A stretch of 64,000 nt of DNA from a virus. Below the pieces are notes generated by a model. It had not been told where the DNA came from. It made no database searches and saw only the letters and a list, made by a program, of their open reading frames with translations. This document shows, piece by piece, positions 35,415-43,075 of the stretch. The stretch's first letter is position 1, and each line of letters begins with the position of its first letter. The DNA lies in the IMG/VR virus record IMGVR_UViG_3300031673_000014, positions 17,146 to 81,145 of that record. One strand, written 5' to 3'. The position numbers were made by a program, and so were the translations under genes.

Positions 35415-36163
35415 TGGGAGCGGCTTTTAATACTGCAAAAAACAAGTATTTTGATAAAACAAAGAATCATACAATCTTTACACCGCCAACGGTCTGTAAT
35501 TGGTTATATGAAATATTGCAACCGGAACTGGAAGATGTTAAGACTGTATTTGACCCGGCCTGTGGCTCAGGTAATCTACTGATGCCGTTTAAACAAAATC
35601 CTGATATTGTAACAATGGGATGTGATATCGAAGATTTTGGAGCAGATATAGATCATTTGTTCAAAGACGATTTCCTGACATGGAAAGGGGAATTCCCGGA
35701 AATTGACTTATGTATGATTAATCCGCCGTTTAATCATACCCCGGAGTCCCGGAAGAAATGGGGAAAAACGAATCTTCTCCCGGAGCTATTTATTCAAAAA
35801 TGCTTTGATTTATTCGGGAAAGATGTAAAAGCGGTTTTGTTTACTCCAATGGGGTTTAGGTTGAATACTAGATGTTATACTGAGAAGCAGGGCAGCCGAT
35901 ACCGGAATATAAGAGATAATATGGGGAAAATTACTTCTATAGTCTCTATTCCTCTTGATATGTTTCCAAATCCTGATTTTGATGAAAGACTTCCAGAGCA
36001 GAGGAAAAATCCAAGGTTAAAAATTCCGAACTCCAATATCAAGCGAAAAGAGATTCAACAGGAAATAATTTTCTTTAATATGCCGAAGCTGGATCCTCAT
36101 TATTGTCTTCCGGATTCAGTCATTGAAGACCTGAGAGAGATGGACCGGGAGACCTGGGGATGA
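35414..36163 (+). CDS. N6-adenine DNA methyltransferase
   Basis: 249 residues. SAM-binding motif I 'FDPACGSGN' (46-54) precedes catalytic 'NPPF' (103-106), the order of gamma/alpha-class adenine methylases. No restriction partner is nearby, so it is probably an orphan enzyme that protects phage DNA or regulates. Confidence 0.8.
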   Translation: MGAAFNTAKNKYFDKTKNHTIFTPPTVCNWLYEILQPELEDVKTVFDPACGSGNLLMPFKQNPDIVTMGCDIEDFGADIDHLFKDDFLTWKGEFPEIDLCMINPPFNHTPESRKKWGKTNLLPELFIQKCFDLFGKDVKAVLFTPMGFRLNTRCYTEKQGSRYRNIRDNMGKITSIVSIPLDMFPNPDFDERLPEQRKNPRLKIPNSNIKRKEIQQEIIFFNMPKLDPHYCLPDSVIEDLREMDRETWG

Positions 36164-36291
36164 ATATCTTTTGTGAGGAGTTAATATCTCTTGAAATTAA
36201 GAAAAAACTCGATGATAAAGAAGCTATAACCGAATACTGGGAAAATATTGCTATAGAAGCATTTGAGGCAGGAGAAGAAAATGACAATTGA
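36160..36291 (+). CDS. Small acidic hypothetical protein (43 aa)
   Basis: ATGA overlap with the methylase stop; the end overlaps the next gene. 'MNIFCEELISLEIKKKL' with an acidic end. Short but tightly packed between genes, so likely real. Confidence 0.5.
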   Translation: MNIFCEELISLEIKKKLDDKEAITEYWENIAIEAFEAGEENDN

Positions 36292-36514
36292 AATGTTTAT
36301 GAAAATACCAGTAGATCAGCTATCGAATTTCAAGACAAATTTAATCTATGCTTATTTGAATCAATTCTCTGATCCTATTGGACAAGTTGTGAAGGTCAAG
36401 GATGAGGCAGGAGAGGGTATTTATAGATGTGATGTATTTGTCTATCAGAATCATGAAAAAGAAGTCCTGGAAGCCATGGCGAAGGAAGTAGGGCGATTAT
36501 CTAATGGTAATTGA
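36281..36514 (+). CDS. Hypothetical protein (77 aa)
   Basis: ATG at 36281 after GGAGAAGAAA. 'MTIEMFMKIPVDQLSNFK' start; no known family. Confidence 0.55.
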   Translation: MTIEMFMKIPVDQLSNFKTNLIYAYLNQFSDPIGQVVKVKDEAGEGIYRCDVFVYQNHEKEVLEAMAKEVGRLSNGN

Positions 36515-36689
36515 GTTACAAGTTAAGATTTCTCCCTATACGAGATATTTACATATTACACCGGTTTACGTTGAAGGTAGGGAAGTAGGGTTTATAGATG
36601 AAATAATTTCTCATTTAGACGGGGATGTATTTCTGTGCTCTATTGTTTTGAATAAAGAGTCAGAGAAAATGATAAAGGATAGGCGTTAA
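36504..36689 (+). CDS. Hypothetical protein (61 aa)
   Basis: ATG 11 bp before the end of the preceding gene. 'TRYLHITPVYVEGREVGFIDE' is beta-rich. The last gene before an 86-nt AT-rich gap. Confidence 0.5.
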   Translation: MVIELQVKISPYTRYLHITPVYVEGREVGFIDEIISHLDGDVFLCSIVLNKESEKMIKDRR

Positions 36690-36775
36690 TTTTTTTTGCT
36701 CAAATAATATTATATAGTTGTAATAAGAATAATATGAGTATAATATAGATAAATTAAGAGATAAGGAGTTGTTAT

Positions 36776-36922
36776 ATGTGGTTGACTGTAAAAGAATATG
36801 CTGAAAAGCATGGTATAACCGATCAGGCAGTAAGAAAGCGAATGAAAGCAGGGCATATCCCTGAAATTAGAATCAGAAAAAACGACGGGGGAAAGATTGA
36901 GATAAAAGAGAGGGAATCATGA
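36776..36922 (+). CDS. Small MerR/excisionase-like helix-turn-helix protein (48 aa)
   Basis: Ribosome site AAGGAGTTGTTAT. 'WLTVKEYAEKHGITDQAVRKRM' is a helix-turn-helix followed by 'AGHIPEIRIR', the pattern of small MerR/Xis-like proteins. It overlaps the replication regulator by 4 bp. The AT-rich upstream gap (36690-36775) probably holds its promoter, with a TATAAT at about 36740. Confidence 0.65.
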   Translation: MWLTVKEYAEKHGITDQAVRKRMKAGHIPEIRIRKNDGGKIEIKERES

Positions 36923-37626
36923 CTATAAAAGAAATTTCAGATTTTACCGGGAAAGAGATAAGAACTATAAGAAGATGGATTGCCAAAGCAGGTGACAAAG
37001 TGTCACAGGTGCCCCATGACAAAATGTCACAGGGTATTCCTTTCGATTATTCAATAGATGATGTTGAATGCATATTGCAGTCAGGATCAATGTCTAAAGA
37101 TGCCGTAACTATTGTTATGAGTAATGCAAGAAACAATAATAAAACATCGGACACTTTGGCAGACAATACGTCCGGCGGTGATATTGTTGTGTATAATGCA
37201 CATAATCAAACAGAATTGTTTTTAAGATTTTTTGATAAAATACAAAAAGATAATTTAAATGCAATTGATAGAATGCAAAAAGACAATCAAATATTCATGC
37301 AAAATATTATTGCTGAGATCAGGTTGCAAAATGCAACCCAATCAAAACCTAATAATCAGTTACAAATAGAAGATATACCAGAAAAGCCATTAAGAGAGGC
37401 ATATAAAGAGAAAATGAGAGAATATGCCTTCAAGTCTGGTAAAGATTTTGGAACAGCGTATCGATATGTTTATGATGAAATCGGTTCTATATATGGGATT
37501 AGGGTAATGGCAAGAGCTAAAAATAGAAAATGCACCGGAGTTGATATACTTGAATCTGACGGATATCTGAATAAAGGAATCTCTGTAATCATAAAGCTGA
37601 TCAAAACATTAGAAGAGGGAGTTTAA
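36919..37626 (+). CDS. Phage DNA-binding protein with HTH and ORF6C-like C-terminus
   Basis: 235 residues. N-terminal helix-turn-helix 'TIKEISDFTGKEIRTIRRWI', a variable middle, and a C-terminal 'YRYVYDEIGSIYGIRVMARAKNRKCTGVDILE' segment as in ORF6C/antirepressor-like C-termini. Just upstream of the replisome organiser. The gene contains two palindromes. Confidence 0.6.
   Translation: MTIKEISDFTGKEIRTIRRWIAKAGDKVSQVPHDKMSQGIPFDYSIDDVECILQSGSMSKDAVTIVMSNARNNNKTSDTLADNTSGGDIVVYNAHNQTELFLRFFDKIQKDNLNAIDRMQKDNQIFMQNIIAEIRLQNATQSKPNNQLQIEDIPEKPLREAYKEKMREYAFKSGKDFGTAYRYVYDEIGSIYGIRVMARAKNRKCTGVDILESDGYLNKGISVIIKLIKTLEEGV
36992..37029 (+). repeat. Paired palindromes TGACA-N3-TGTCA
   Basis: GTGACAAAGTGTCAC (36992-37006) and TGACAAAATGTCA (37017-37029) are two near-identical palindromes with centres 24 bp apart, inside a coding region. 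They could be operator or origin sites, or only reflect the repeated peptide 'DK.SQ'. Confidence 0.6.
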
Positions 37627-38333
37627 TGGCCGAGCGTAGAATGTTTGCAAAGACAATAATAGATTCTGATATATTTCTTGATATGCCTCAGACAACACAA
37701 AATCTATATTTCCATTTGAATATGAGAGCTGATGATGAGGGGTTTGTCAACTCTCCTAAAAAGATTATGAGAATGGTCGGGTCTAATCAAAACGATTTAG
37801 AAATATTATTGGCGAAACGTTATTTAATAGCGTTTGAATCCGGTGTAATCGTAATTAAACACTTTAAATTACATAATACAATCAGAAAAGACAGGATGAA
37901 GGAAACTCTTTATCTTGAGGAAAAATCAAAATTAAGAGAGAAAGTAAATGGGTCGTATACAGAGGTTCAACCAGATGACAACCAAATGTCAACCAAGTGT
38001 ACTCCTAGTGTATTAGATTGTAGTATAGTTAAGTCTAGTATAGATGAGATTAATACGGCAGAGCCGAAATCTAAAAAACCTACAAAAGAGATAAAAAATA
38101 AACATGGTGAATATGGAAGAGTTTTTTTAACTGAAAAACAATTTGATAAGTTAGTAGTAGATTATGGAGAGTCTAAAGCAAAAGGCATGATTGAAAACAT
38201 TGATACATATTTTCAAGAACACCAGAGTAAAATTAAAAACTTTTCAGATCACAACTTGACAATGCGGAAATGGGCCGGTGCTCCTGCAGAAAAACAGAAA
38301 GACGGTGAAAAAGAGGATCTCATATGGAATTAA
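37626..38333 (+). CDS. Phage replisome organiser (DnaD-like) protein
   Basis: 235 residues. The N-terminus 'MAERRMFAKTIIDSDIFLDM' through 'RADDEGFVNSPKKIMRM' is the well-known replisome-organiser N-terminal domain, a winged helix that loads the host helicase at the phage origin. C-terminal half is helical. Its own gene or the upstream palindromes may hold the origin. Confidence 0.8.
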   Translation: MAERRMFAKTIIDSDIFLDMPQTTQNLYFHLNMRADDEGFVNSPKKIMRMVGSNQNDLEILLAKRYLIAFESGVIVIKHFKLHNTIRKDRMKETLYLEEKSKLREKVNGSYTEVQPDDNQMSTKCTPSVLDCSIVKSSIDEINTAEPKSKKPTKEIKNKHGEYGRVFLTEKQFDKLVVDYGESKAKGMIENIDTYFQEHQSKIKNFSDHNLTMRKWAGAPAEKQKDGEKEDLIWN

Positions 38334-39016
38334 AAACAATAACGCTATTAAACGGAAAAGAGATCCAACTGAATCAGGCTTTCAATATGGATTGCCTTCA
38401 GTTTATGAAAATGCTTCCTGACAAATGTATTGATTTAGTTTTGACTGATCCTCCTTATGGGATTGGTGCTGATAAGGGTGTTGGAGGTGGTTCAAAGCGT
38501 GGAGATGTTAAAAAGTTTTCAGGAGATTGGGATTCAAAAATACCAGAAAAAGAACTATTTGAACAGATATTCCGGATATCAAAAAATCAAATAATTTGGG
38601 GTGGTAACTATTTTACGGAATATTTAAAACCAACATCATCATGGATAATATGGGATAAGAGAGAAGGACTTCCGGAAAGAACATTTGCAGATTGTGAGAT
38701 GGCTTGGAATAGCATCAAAAGCCCTGCAAGAATATTTCGCCACAAGTGGGACGGTATGATTCAAGAGAACATGAAAGACAAAGATATTAGAATACATCCA
38801 ACTCAAAAACCTGTAAAACTTTTTAAATGGTGTATAGAAAAATATGTAACAAATGAGAAAATAATATTTGATCCATTTTTAGGATCTTTTTCTTCTTCTA
38901 TTGCATGTAATTCTTACGGGTTAAATTGGTTAGGTTGTGAATTATCGGAGGAGTTTTATACGTCAGGCTATCACCGATACGAACAAGAAACAAAGCAGAT
39001 GTTAATGGAGTTTTAA
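38324..39016 (+). CDS. Beta-class DNA methyltransferase (N6-A/N4-C)
   Basis: 230 residues. Catalytic 'DPPYGIG' (42-48) precedes motif I 'DPFLGSFSSSIAC' near 190, the beta-class order. 'HPTQKPVKL' is typical. Second methylase of the window, probably an orphan. Confidence 0.85.
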   Translation: MELKTITLLNGKEIQLNQAFNMDCLQFMKMLPDKCIDLVLTDPPYGIGADKGVGGGSKRGDVKKFSGDWDSKIPEKELFEQIFRISKNQIIWGGNYFTEYLKPTSSWIIWDKREGLPERTFADCEMAWNSIKSPARIFRHKWDGMIQENMKDKDIRIHPTQKPVKLFKWCIEKYVTNEKIIFDPFLGSFSSSIACNSYGLNWLGCELSEEFYTSGYHRYEQETKQMLMEF

Positions 39017-39019
39017 AAT

Positions 39020-39481
39020 ATGGAACTGAGAGAGCTAGAGGACAAGATTGTTAAATATTATGACATTCATAAAAGCAAATATGTCCAGAGTGTTGTTATG
39101 GCTTATGTAAAATCTCATTATGACAAAAAAAATTACGATTCCCTCCTTCAGTCAATAATAAGATCACATCCGTTTAATTTTGGTTTTCCTGATGTATGTG
39201 CCATAGAAGACGCTCAGGATAAACTTTATATCAGAGATAAAAAGTCACTAAGAAAGAGCCAGACTTCTTCGGATTGGAAAATTCCAATAAAACCATTGAC
39301 AGAAGAAGAGAGAAAAGAAGCCGAACCAATGTGGAAAGATTGGAAGAAATTTGTCGGTAAAATATCCTATAAGGCAAAAGATAAATTATCCTGTTCAACT
39401 TGTACTTACTTAAAACCAACGAAAACAGGGATATGTGAAAAGTGTATAGATTTTTCAAAACATGAAACGGGGGAAAAATGA
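39020..39481 (+). CDS. Hypothetical protein with C-terminal zinc ribbon (153 aa)
   Basis: C-terminal 'CSTCTYLKPTKTGICEKC' holds two CxxC pairs. The N-terminal part is helical. Between the methylase and YopX genes; role unknown. Confidence 0.55.
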   Translation: MELRELEDKIVKYYDIHKSKYVQSVVMAYVKSHYDKKNYDSLLQSIIRSHPFNFGFPDVCAIEDAQDKLYIRDKKSLRKSQTSSDWKIPIKPLTEEERKEAEPMWKDWKKFVGKISYKAKDKLSCSTCTYLKPTKTGICEKCIDFSKHETGEK

Positions 39482-39819
39482 CAGATAGCAAATTTAGAAT
39501 ATTTTGGACACTTCCTGAAAGTGATAGTAGTGGTTTTGATTACTTCAAAGCCGGTGAGATTTATTTTCAATCAGATCCTAATCAAGAATTTGACGAGTTA
39601 GAGCAATTTGTAGGAGTTAGTGATAAAAATGGGAAAGATTATTTCATCGGAGATAAAGGTCGCTTTGATAACGGAGATACTTTCGTCTTAAAAATGGAAG
39701 ATAACTGTTTACAAGTATATGTTGATTGGATAGGCGATCCAGAATGTGAAGATCAGGCAAGAGATTTATACAGAATCTCAAAAGCTGAAATAGTAGGTAA
39801 TATACACGAGGGGGAATAA
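39478..39819 (+). CDS. YopX-family protein
   Basis: 113 residues. 'LEQFVGVSDKNGKDYFIGD' and the end 'AEIVGNIHEG' match the YopX family of small phage proteins of unknown function. ATGA overlap upstream. Confidence 0.7.
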   Translation: MTDSKFRIFWTLPESDSSGFDYFKAGEIYFQSDPNQEFDELEQFVGVSDKNGKDYFIGDKGRFDNGDTFVLKMEDNCLQVYVDWIGDPECEDQARDLYRISKAEIVGNIHEGE

Positions 39820-40061
39820 TGAAAGAGAGGCCGATAATTTTTAATACTTCACTTGAAATAACTGATGTCAGAGTTGAAATGGTTCAGGAGATAGACAACG
39901 ATTCTGCAATAAAAGAGGGAATTATTGTTGAATCAGGGCTTGAAAATGGGATAAATAACCTTGCAAAGGCTAGATTTGCTGATTTATGGGATTCTATCTA
40001 CAAAAACTGGGATAAGAGCCCATGGGTATGGGTAATTGAGTTTAAAAGGATCGAAAGATGA
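39819..40061 (+). CDS. ASCH-like phage protein, internally shortened
   Basis: 80 residues. The start 'MKERPIIFN' and the parts 'LEITDVRVEMVQEI' and 'WVWVIEFKRIE' match the two ends of a common phage ASCH-like protein of about 150-200 residues, but the middle part (usual 'TQTRRV' region) is missing. It may be a deletion derivative. Confidence 0.55.
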   Translation: MKERPIIFNTSLEITDVRVEMVQEIDNDSAIKEGIIVESGLENGINNLAKARFADLWDSIYKNWDKSPWVWVIEFKRIER

Positions 40062-40264
40062 AAATCTCATATACCGATGGAATGTTTGAAGTAGACTCTC
40101 CGAATATCTGCTATGGAAGATTTGAAAATATGTATCATTCTGGTGATGGTGTTGGTCTACAGGTTAATAATGAGTCCCGGAGAGAAGAAATTGAAAAGAA
40201 ATGTGATGAAATATACAAATTGGTTGTCGAGCTGGATAATCTAACAAAAGAGGAGGTTTTTTAA
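40058..40264 (+). CDS. Hypothetical protein (68 aa)
   Basis: ATGA overlap upstream, 1-bp overlap downstream. C-terminal helix 'EEIEKKCDEIYKLVVELDNL'. Unknown. Confidence 0.5.
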   Translation: MKISYTDGMFEVDSPNICYGRFENMYHSGDGVGLQVNNESRREEIEKKCDEIYKLVVELDNLTKEEVF

Positions 40265-40485
40265 TGCAACCAGAATCAGTAAATATGTTTTTTCGCGAAG
40301 TAAAAGATGAATTGAGGATAAGAAAATTAAAACAAGGGGCTTTTGCTGAAAAAATTGGATTGTCCCCGACTTCTATGAGCTGTTACATGAAAAGGAAAAA
40401 GACTCCTTCACTTAAAACTCTTGAGGACATTGCTGAGGGCTTAGGAATGAATGTTATAGTTTGTTTGGGGGATAAGGATGATTGA
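40264..40485 (+). CDS. XRE-family helix-turn-helix regulator
   Basis: 73 residues after AGAGGAGGTTTTT. 'QGAFAEKIGLSPTSMSCYMKRKKTPSLKTLEDIAEGLGM' pattern is a complete XRE/Cro-type domain with no oligomerisation domain. It is a candidate for the Cro- or repressor-like partner of the spacer operator. Confidence 0.8.
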   Translation: MQPESVNMFFREVKDELRIRKLKQGAFAEKIGLSPTSMSCYMKRKKTPSLKTLEDIAEGLGMNVIVCLGDKDD

Positions 40486-40786
40486 TTTTTTAAATGATGC
40501 TGAGTGTAAGATTATATGGGATGCCTGGATGAAATGGCACAGTGTTGAAGGTTCAAGCTTTGATGCTTTATGGTTTGGATATTCTGATTTGTCGGACCAG
40601 ACCAGAATTGATGTAAAAAAACTTAAGAAGTTTATAAAAGTACTGAGAGATGGAAATATTGCTTATTCATCTTCTTTGTGGAGTGAAGAGGGAATGTTGA
40701 GAGGCAAAGGCAATTTTATCCATGATAAGTATCTGTATAAGCCCTGGGATGAAATAAAAATAATTCTTGATAAGGATAAAATATGA
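40478..40786 (+). CDS. Hypothetical protein (102 aa)
   Basis: Eight-base overlap with the XRE gene; ribosome site GGGGGATAAGG. Trp/Asp-rich ('CKIIWDAWMKWHSVEG'). Ends with the peptide 'IILDKDKI', also found at the end of the next gene ('IILDKD'). Confidence 0.5.
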   Translation: MIDFLNDAECKIIWDAWMKWHSVEGSSFDALWFGYSDLSDQTRIDVKKLKKFIKVLRDGNIAYSSSLWSEEGMLRGKGNFIHDKYLYKPWDEIKIILDKDKI

Positions 40787-41007
40787 GTATTGTCATTCAT
40801 AATAAAACCGGGAAATTTTATATTCTTATTAAATTATTTGCTATAGATTCCACAAATGGGAAACATAGATATTTTTCTGTTTACAAGAGACCTTTCGGAA
40901 AGCATGTTTTTGTAAGAAGAACTCATGAGTTTTGTATGAAATTTACTCATTGGAAAGACTGGGACTTTAAAAACAGAAGAAGAAAAATAATTCTTGATAA
41001 AGATTGA
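40783..41007 (+). CDS. Small basic hypothetical protein (74 aa)
   Basis: Overlaps the previous stop. Basic ('KRPFGKHVFVRRTHEF', 'NRRRKIILDKD'), could bind nucleic acid. Last gene before the hairpin region. Confidence 0.5.
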   Translation: MSIVIHNKTGKFYILIKLFAIDSTNGKHRYFSVYKRPFGKHVFVRRTHEFCMKFTHWKDWDFKNRRRKIILDKD

Positions 41008-41056
41008 ATCATGGATTATAGTTGATTTATCAGTTTAGAACCTGACTATACGAACA

Positions 41057-41075
41057 ATAATCTAAATTAGATTAT
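41057..41075 (+). promoter_or_regulatory. Palindrome ATAATCTAA-A-TTAGATTAT
   Basis: A perfect 9-bp inverted repeat around one base. It is AT-rich and lies 3 bp before a long hairpin, so it could be an operator controlling that RNA or the AntA/AntB gene. Confidence 0.65.
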
Positions 41076-41077
41076 GA

Positions 41078-41174
41078 GACTGGTAATAGTTTTCAGAGGA
41101 ATAATACAATATGGCCGTTGTTCGTGGTTTGTATCATTCGTTCTAACTCGGGAAACTATTGCTGGTCTTTTTTT
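41078..41174 (+). ncRNA. 90-nt hairpin RNA or attenuator ahead of antirepressor
   Basis: GACTGGTAATAGTTT (41078-41092) pairs with AAACTATTGCTGGTC (41153-41167) over 15 bp with three wobbles, followed by seven T. Inside, GAATAATACAA (41099-41109) pairs with TTGTATCATTC (41129-41139) with one mismatch. No frame spans it. It is terminator-like and its T tract ends 14 nt before the antirepressor start codon. Confidence 0.65.
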
Positions 41175-41188
41175 ATTTGGAGGATTTT

Positions 41189-41887
41189 ATGAACGATTTA
41201 ATTAAGATTGAAAACAAGAACGGAATTGAGACCGTCAACGCAAGAGAACTTCACGAGTTTTTAGAGAGTAAACAGGATTTTTCTACATGGGTAAAAGGTA
41301 GAATTAAAAAGTATGATTTTTCTGCAAACATCGATTTTATTTGCTTCCATAAAAAAATGGAAGCCAACAATGCAACCATAATAGACTATCATATCTCACT
41401 TGATATGGCTAAAGAACTCTCCATGGTTGAAAATAACGAAAAGGGAAGAGAAGCCAGAAGATACTTTATTGAGTGTGAGAAAAAGGCTAAAGGCTTTGTT
41501 ACTCAAAATATAAACAGTTCTGATGTAATTATACAACTGCTACAGCAAAACCAGATAATCATGAAATCACTTATTGAAAGAGTTGATAAGGTAGAGAGTA
41601 ATTCTTTTATTGTTTCTTCCGGGAAAAAGCAAAAATATAAACTTCCCCCGGCGAAACAAATGGAATTCCAGAGTATTGGAGAAGATTATTACACAATAGC
41701 AGCTTACCAGAAGATCAGGAAAATTTCTCTTTACGATACGTCTTCACATGGGAAAATTCTTACTGGAATATGCAATCGGGAAGGAATACAGATAAGTTCT
41801 GTTAAAAGCACTACTTTCGGGATAGTAAATTCTTATCCTGAATCAGTTCTTAAGAAATATTTTGATTCTATGGTGGTCGGGAAGTAA
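41189..41887 (+). CDS. AntA/AntB-type antirepressor
   Basis: 232 residues from the ATG after TTTGGAGGATTTT. 'NARELHEFLESKQDFSTWVKGRIKKYDF' and 'YHISLDMAKELSMVENNEKGREARRYFIECEKK' are the AntA/AntB domain. The C-terminal part is variable. Antirepressors of this kind bind and inactivate the phage repressor. Expression is probably controlled by the hairpin upstream. Confidence 0.85.
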   Translation: MNDLIKIENKNGIETVNARELHEFLESKQDFSTWVKGRIKKYDFSANIDFICFHKKMEANNATIIDYHISLDMAKELSMVENNEKGREARRYFIECEKKAKGFVTQNINSSDVIIQLLQQNQIIMKSLIERVDKVESNSFIVSSGKKQKYKLPPAKQMEFQSIGEDYYTIAAYQKIRKISLYDTSSHGKILTGICNREGIQISSVKSTTFGIVNSYPESVLKKYFDSMVVGK

Positions 41888-41964
41888 TGAAATATGTTTT
41901 ATTTGCTTTAATAATTGTTCTTATTCTGGTTGTGTTCTGGTTAGTTTCGGGAGATGGTAAATGA
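41887..41964 (+). CDS. Tiny membrane peptide (25 aa)
   Basis: TAATG overlap with the antirepressor and ATGA overlap with the next gene. 'YVLFALIIVLILVVFWLV' is a single membrane helix. Short, but the junctions support translation. Confidence 0.5.
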   Translation: MKYVLFALIIVLILVVFWLVSGDGK

Positions 41965-42212
41965 CTGTAGAAGATTTAATTGAACAGCTCAAGGTTTCAC
42001 TTGAAATGGGAGTTATTGATAAAAACGATATTGTTTCTATAACTACAAATACTGGAAAAGGCTGGAATACGGAATTTGTTAGATCAATAACAGCTCCGAC
42101 TATGAGATATCCAGCTCCTAAAGAACAGAGAGCAATACATCAAATATCTTTTGTAAAGTTTATAGAAATAGAAGACGAGAAAAACCAGATAAAAATGAAT
42201 TTTTTAATTTGA
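41961..42212 (+). CDS. Hypothetical protein (83 aa)
   Basis: Begins 'MTVEDLIEQLKVSLEMGVI'. Resembles small phage proteins that follow regulators; no known function. Its end overlaps the -35 of the next promoter. Confidence 0.5.
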   Translation: MTVEDLIEQLKVSLEMGVIDKNDIVSITTNTGKGWNTEFVRSITAPTMRYPAPKEQRAIHQISFVKFIEIEDEKNQIKMNFLI

Positions 42213-42237
42213 TTAATAACAGAATAAGAGTTATTAT
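42209..42237 (+). promoter_or_regulatory. Promoter of the large RNA
   Basis: TTGATT (42209-42214), 17-nt spacer, TATTAT (42232-42237). Predicted start near 42245. No gene begins for the next 830 nt. Confidence 0.65.
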
Positions 42238-42842
42238 TTTAATATCGGGGGATATGAGAAAATTCCCCTTTAAATCTTTTCCGTATGGAGAAGAAAATTA
42301 TACCTAATTAAAAGTATCTAAAAATTAGGTCCCGATTTTATAGCAATGTAGTAGTAGTGGTAGGATCGAAAAGGAGGGAACTACCTGTAGGTTAAAGTAT
42401 CGATGAAAAGATTCTGCCGTGGAACTGTCAAAGGTTTTCGGCGGTAAATTAACGTAGATGGTTAAGGCTATCCGTTTATGTTATACTGAAATAAATGCAA
42501 TTCGATTTTACAGGTCTTATTGTGTTTTAACGATCTTGCCCGTATGGGCTGATCTAAACAAGGGATAGTAACTGGTCCCGAAAACAATTGATTATATTTT
42601 CCCTCACACGAGGGGTTCTTCGGGGACGGTCAAGGGTCCCCGGAGATAAATACTTGTGTTAATGTTGATAGTGTTGCAAGTGCTAATGTTGATCAAGTAG
42701 AGACTGAAATCAGGCAGTCTTTAAAGAAATCTGTGATACCACGGGAGGTAAAAGATAAATCCCTATACCAGCGGAAAAGCTGTGATTTCCTAAAAGTCCA
42801 GGTTGTTTGAGATATTTCAACTGTAAAAGAAATACTCGTCAA

Positions 42843-42915
42843 TGGGAGCTGGTGAAATATGGGATCACGGCAATACAAGTTATGGCAATATGCGGTTCAA
42901 GTCCGTGGCTTCCAA
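42843..42915 (+). tRNA. tRNA-shaped element inside the large RNA
   Basis: All four arms can be drawn with standard spacing: acceptor TGGGAGC/GCTTCCA, D arm GTGA/TCAC with a GG-containing loop, anticodon arm, 4-nt variable loop and T arm TGCGG-TTCAAGT-CCGTG. The anticodon loop ACAAGTT has C instead of U33 and the anticodon stem has one A-G mismatch, so charging (formal anticodon AAG) is doubtful. No CCA is encoded. Confidence 0.5.
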
Positions 42916-43013
42916 TTGCCTCGCATGAGGTAAAACATAAAAGAAATATTAAGAAGTGTTTTGAATTAGAACAAACAGGTTTCTGACGGTTTCTTATTAT
43001 GTAATTCTCCTTA

Positions 43014-43054
43014 GCCGGATCGATGAAGAGGCACTTCGGTGATCCGGCGTTTTT
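43014..43054 (+). terminator. Intrinsic terminator ending the large RNA
   Basis: GCCGGATC (43014-43021) pairs with GATCCGGC (43041-43048), with an inner GAAG/CTTC stem, then GTTTTT. Confidence 0.9.
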
Positions 43055-43075
43055 ATTTCCAGAATCGGGGGATCT

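Larger units (their letters stand above)
42245..43054 (+). ncRNA. Candidate ~810-nt structured noncoding RNA
   Basis: The region between a promoter (42209) and a strong terminator (43014-43054) holds no convincing gene. It is more G+C-rich in patches than its neighbours and full of local stems: ACCTAATT/AATTAGGT (42302-42330), CCCTC/GAGGG (42601-42614), CTTCGGGGAC/GTCCCCGGAG (42618-42645, 10 bp), AGACTG/CAGTCT (42701-42720), and a tRNA-shaped element (42843-42915). Length, phage setting and embedded tRNA resemble the GOLLD class of large RNAs, with ROOL as an alternative. I cannot test covariation here. Confidence 0.65.

Noticed and set aside
42590-42810. 72-codon open frame within the large RNA region
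   Set aside because: It has no start codon or ribosome site and overlaps the best RNA helices; parts such as 'VDSVASANVDQV' arise from a short direct repeat.
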